This document shows, in pieces, positions 63,189-64,000 of a DNA stretch of 64,000 nt (positions are counted from its first letter, which is position 1; each line of letters starts with the position of its first letter). This DNA is from Massilia sp. Leaf139. GTDB lineage: Bacteria > Pseudomonadota > Gammaproteobacteria > Burkholderiales > Burkholderiaceae_D. The DNA lies in NCBI RefSeq assembly GCF_001424165.1, contig NZ_LMOJ01000022.1:87882-151881 (forward strand), written 5' to 3'. Made by a program: the position numbers and the translations under genes. The notes beneath the pieces are model-generated. The model worked only from the letters and a program-made list of their open reading frames with translations, had not been told where the DNA came from and ran no database searches.

Positions 63189-64000
63189 CTATTGATCTTC
63201 CGCCTCGCGGCCGGCAATCGATTCGAGCAGCGCCGGGATCTCGTTCGGGATCTCGCGCGCCAGGTAGCCGAGCACGCCCATGCGTTCGGCCAGGCGTTCG
63301 CCGGCGCGCGCGTGCAGGGCCACGCCCCAGCAGGCTGCCTGTTCGAGCGTGGCGCCGCGCGCGGCCAGGCCGGTGATGATGCCGGCCAGTGTGTCGCCCG
63401 AGCCGGAAATGGCCAGGCCGACGTTGCCGCCTTCGTGCTGCCACAGCTCGCCCTGGGGCGAGGCGATCACGGTACGCGCGCCCTTGAGAGCGACGACGGC
63501 ATTCCACGCGGCGGCCGAGGTCAGGGCGCGGGCGTCGGGCCCGGCAACGATGTCGGTTTTTTCGATGCCGGTCAGGTGCGCCATCTCGCCGCAGTGCGGC
63601 GTGACGATGACGGGCTGCGCGAAGCGGAAGGCTTCGCCCGGCGCCCAGCCCGGCGGCGCGTGCAGCAGCGTGCCCATCGCGCAGGCGTCGAGCACGACGC
63701 TCGTATCGCTTCCCTGCAGGCGTTCGAGCAAGCCATGCACCAGGGCCGCGGCGGCGGCTTCGTCCTGCATGCCCGGCCCGATGAGGACGGCATTGACACG
63801 GTCGGCCAGCGGGTCGAGGCGGTCGATGGCTTCGGGCAGGAAGCCGCCGGCCTCGGTTTCGGCCAGGCCGATCACGCGCGCCTCGGGCATGGCCAGCGCC
63901 ACCAGCTGTGCGACGCTGGCCCCGGTGGCGACCGTCAGCTTGCCGGCGCCGGCGCGCAGGGCGGCGGTGGCGGCCAGAATCACGGCGCCCGGCATTTCGC
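63189..64000 (-). CDS. nnrD: ADP/ATP-dependent NAD(P)H-hydrate dehydratase (5' end outside window)
   Basis: At least 270 residues of a carbohydrate-kinase-like enzyme (PF01256) that repairs hydrated NADH and NADPH. MPGAVILAATAALRAGAGKLTVAT is the family's early motif, LIGPGM the nucleotide region, VIVTPHCGEMAHLTG and GSGDTLAGIITGL the catalytic Asp motif near the C terminus. The frame continues past base 64000, so the true start, and any fused epimerase domain (NnrE), is not visible. The stop is TAG at 63189-63191. Confidence 0.9.
   Translation of the reverse strand, partial: EMPGAVILAATAALRAGAGKLTVATGASVAQLVALAMPEARVIGLAETEAGGFLPEAIDRLDPLADRVNAVLIGPGMQDEAAAAALVHGLLERLQGSDTSVVLDACAMGTLLHAPPGWAPGEAFRFAQPVIVTPHCGEMAHLTGIEKTDIVAGPDARALTSAAAWNAVVALKGARTVIASPQGELWQHEGGNVGLAISGSGDTLAGIITGLAARGATLEQAACWGVALHARAGERLAERMGVLGYLAREIPNEIPALLESIAGREAEDQ

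Overview
This 64-kb window is high-GC, gene-dense chromosome. It most resembles a betaproteobacterium of the Oxalobacteraceae (Massilia/Telluria/Duganella type). That is inferred from the pepA/lptFG arrangement, a sulfate-assimilation operon with a DUF934 gene and a divergent CysB-like regulator, a type I murB divergent from yajQ, a 16-strand-type Gram-negative porin, PEP-CTERM proteins and a large number of signalling proteins. No rRNA, tRNA, CRISPR array, prophage or insertion sequence was seen. It reads as core chromosome with small accessory genes and dispersed palindromic repeats.

Layout. 1-2.4 kb: the 3' end of an EAL-domain gene, exonuclease III, and a two-gene unit (unknown protein plus DUF1653). 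2.4-6.7 kb: pepA divergent from lptF-lptG-cbiX. 6.9-8.6 kb: a YghU-type glutathione transferase and an unknown gene. 8.6-15.8 kb: the cys operon on the minus strand (cysI, DUF934, cysH, cysD, cysN, SUMT), divergent from a CysB-like LysR gene. 15.8-17.7 kb: a methyltransferase and a porin. 17.8-21.3 kb: a NarL-type sensor kinase, then a LytTR regulator and its LytS-type kinase. 21.6-29.4 kb: a DHH protein, a PAS-GGDEF-EAL protein, a nitronate-monooxygenase-like protein, yajQ, murB and a degenerate REC-GGDEF protein. 29.5-36.7 kb: an SDR, argG, a VOC protein, argF, rsgA, a pterin dehydratase, an M48 protease and orn. 36.8-44.7 kb: a hybrid kinase, a metallo-beta-lactamase-fold enzyme, an esterase, an HPP-CBS protein and an ABC exporter. 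44.8-51.8 kb: two PEP-CTERM proteins, an MCP, a small unknown, an esterase, a SEC-C protein and srkA. 52-54.3 kb: a 773-residue coiled-coil protein. 54.4-64 kb: small membrane proteins, DUF475, a divergent-PAP2 protein, an RND pump, two low-complexity lipoproteins and an NAD(P)HX dehydratase running off the right edge.

How genes work together. The cys operon encodes sulfate to APS (CysDN), APS to sulfite (a CysH with the 4Fe-4S cysteines, so no APS kinase is needed) and sulfite to sulfide (CysI). SUMT and the nearby CbiX-like chelatase could supply siroheme. LptF and LptG form the inner-membrane part of the LPS exporter. Several genes touch c-di-GMP: an EAL terminus, a GGDEF-EAL protein with an eroded EAL site, a REC-GGDEF protein that has lost both catalytic centres but keeps the I-site, YajQ, and Orn, which removes the breakdown product pGpG.

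The most unusual items are the rod-like coiled-coil protein at 51952-54273, a modular family of palindromic intergenic repeats with interchangeable hairpin cores (at least eight sites), the degenerate c-di-GMP proteins, and the tandem Gly/Thr-rich lipoprotein paralogues.
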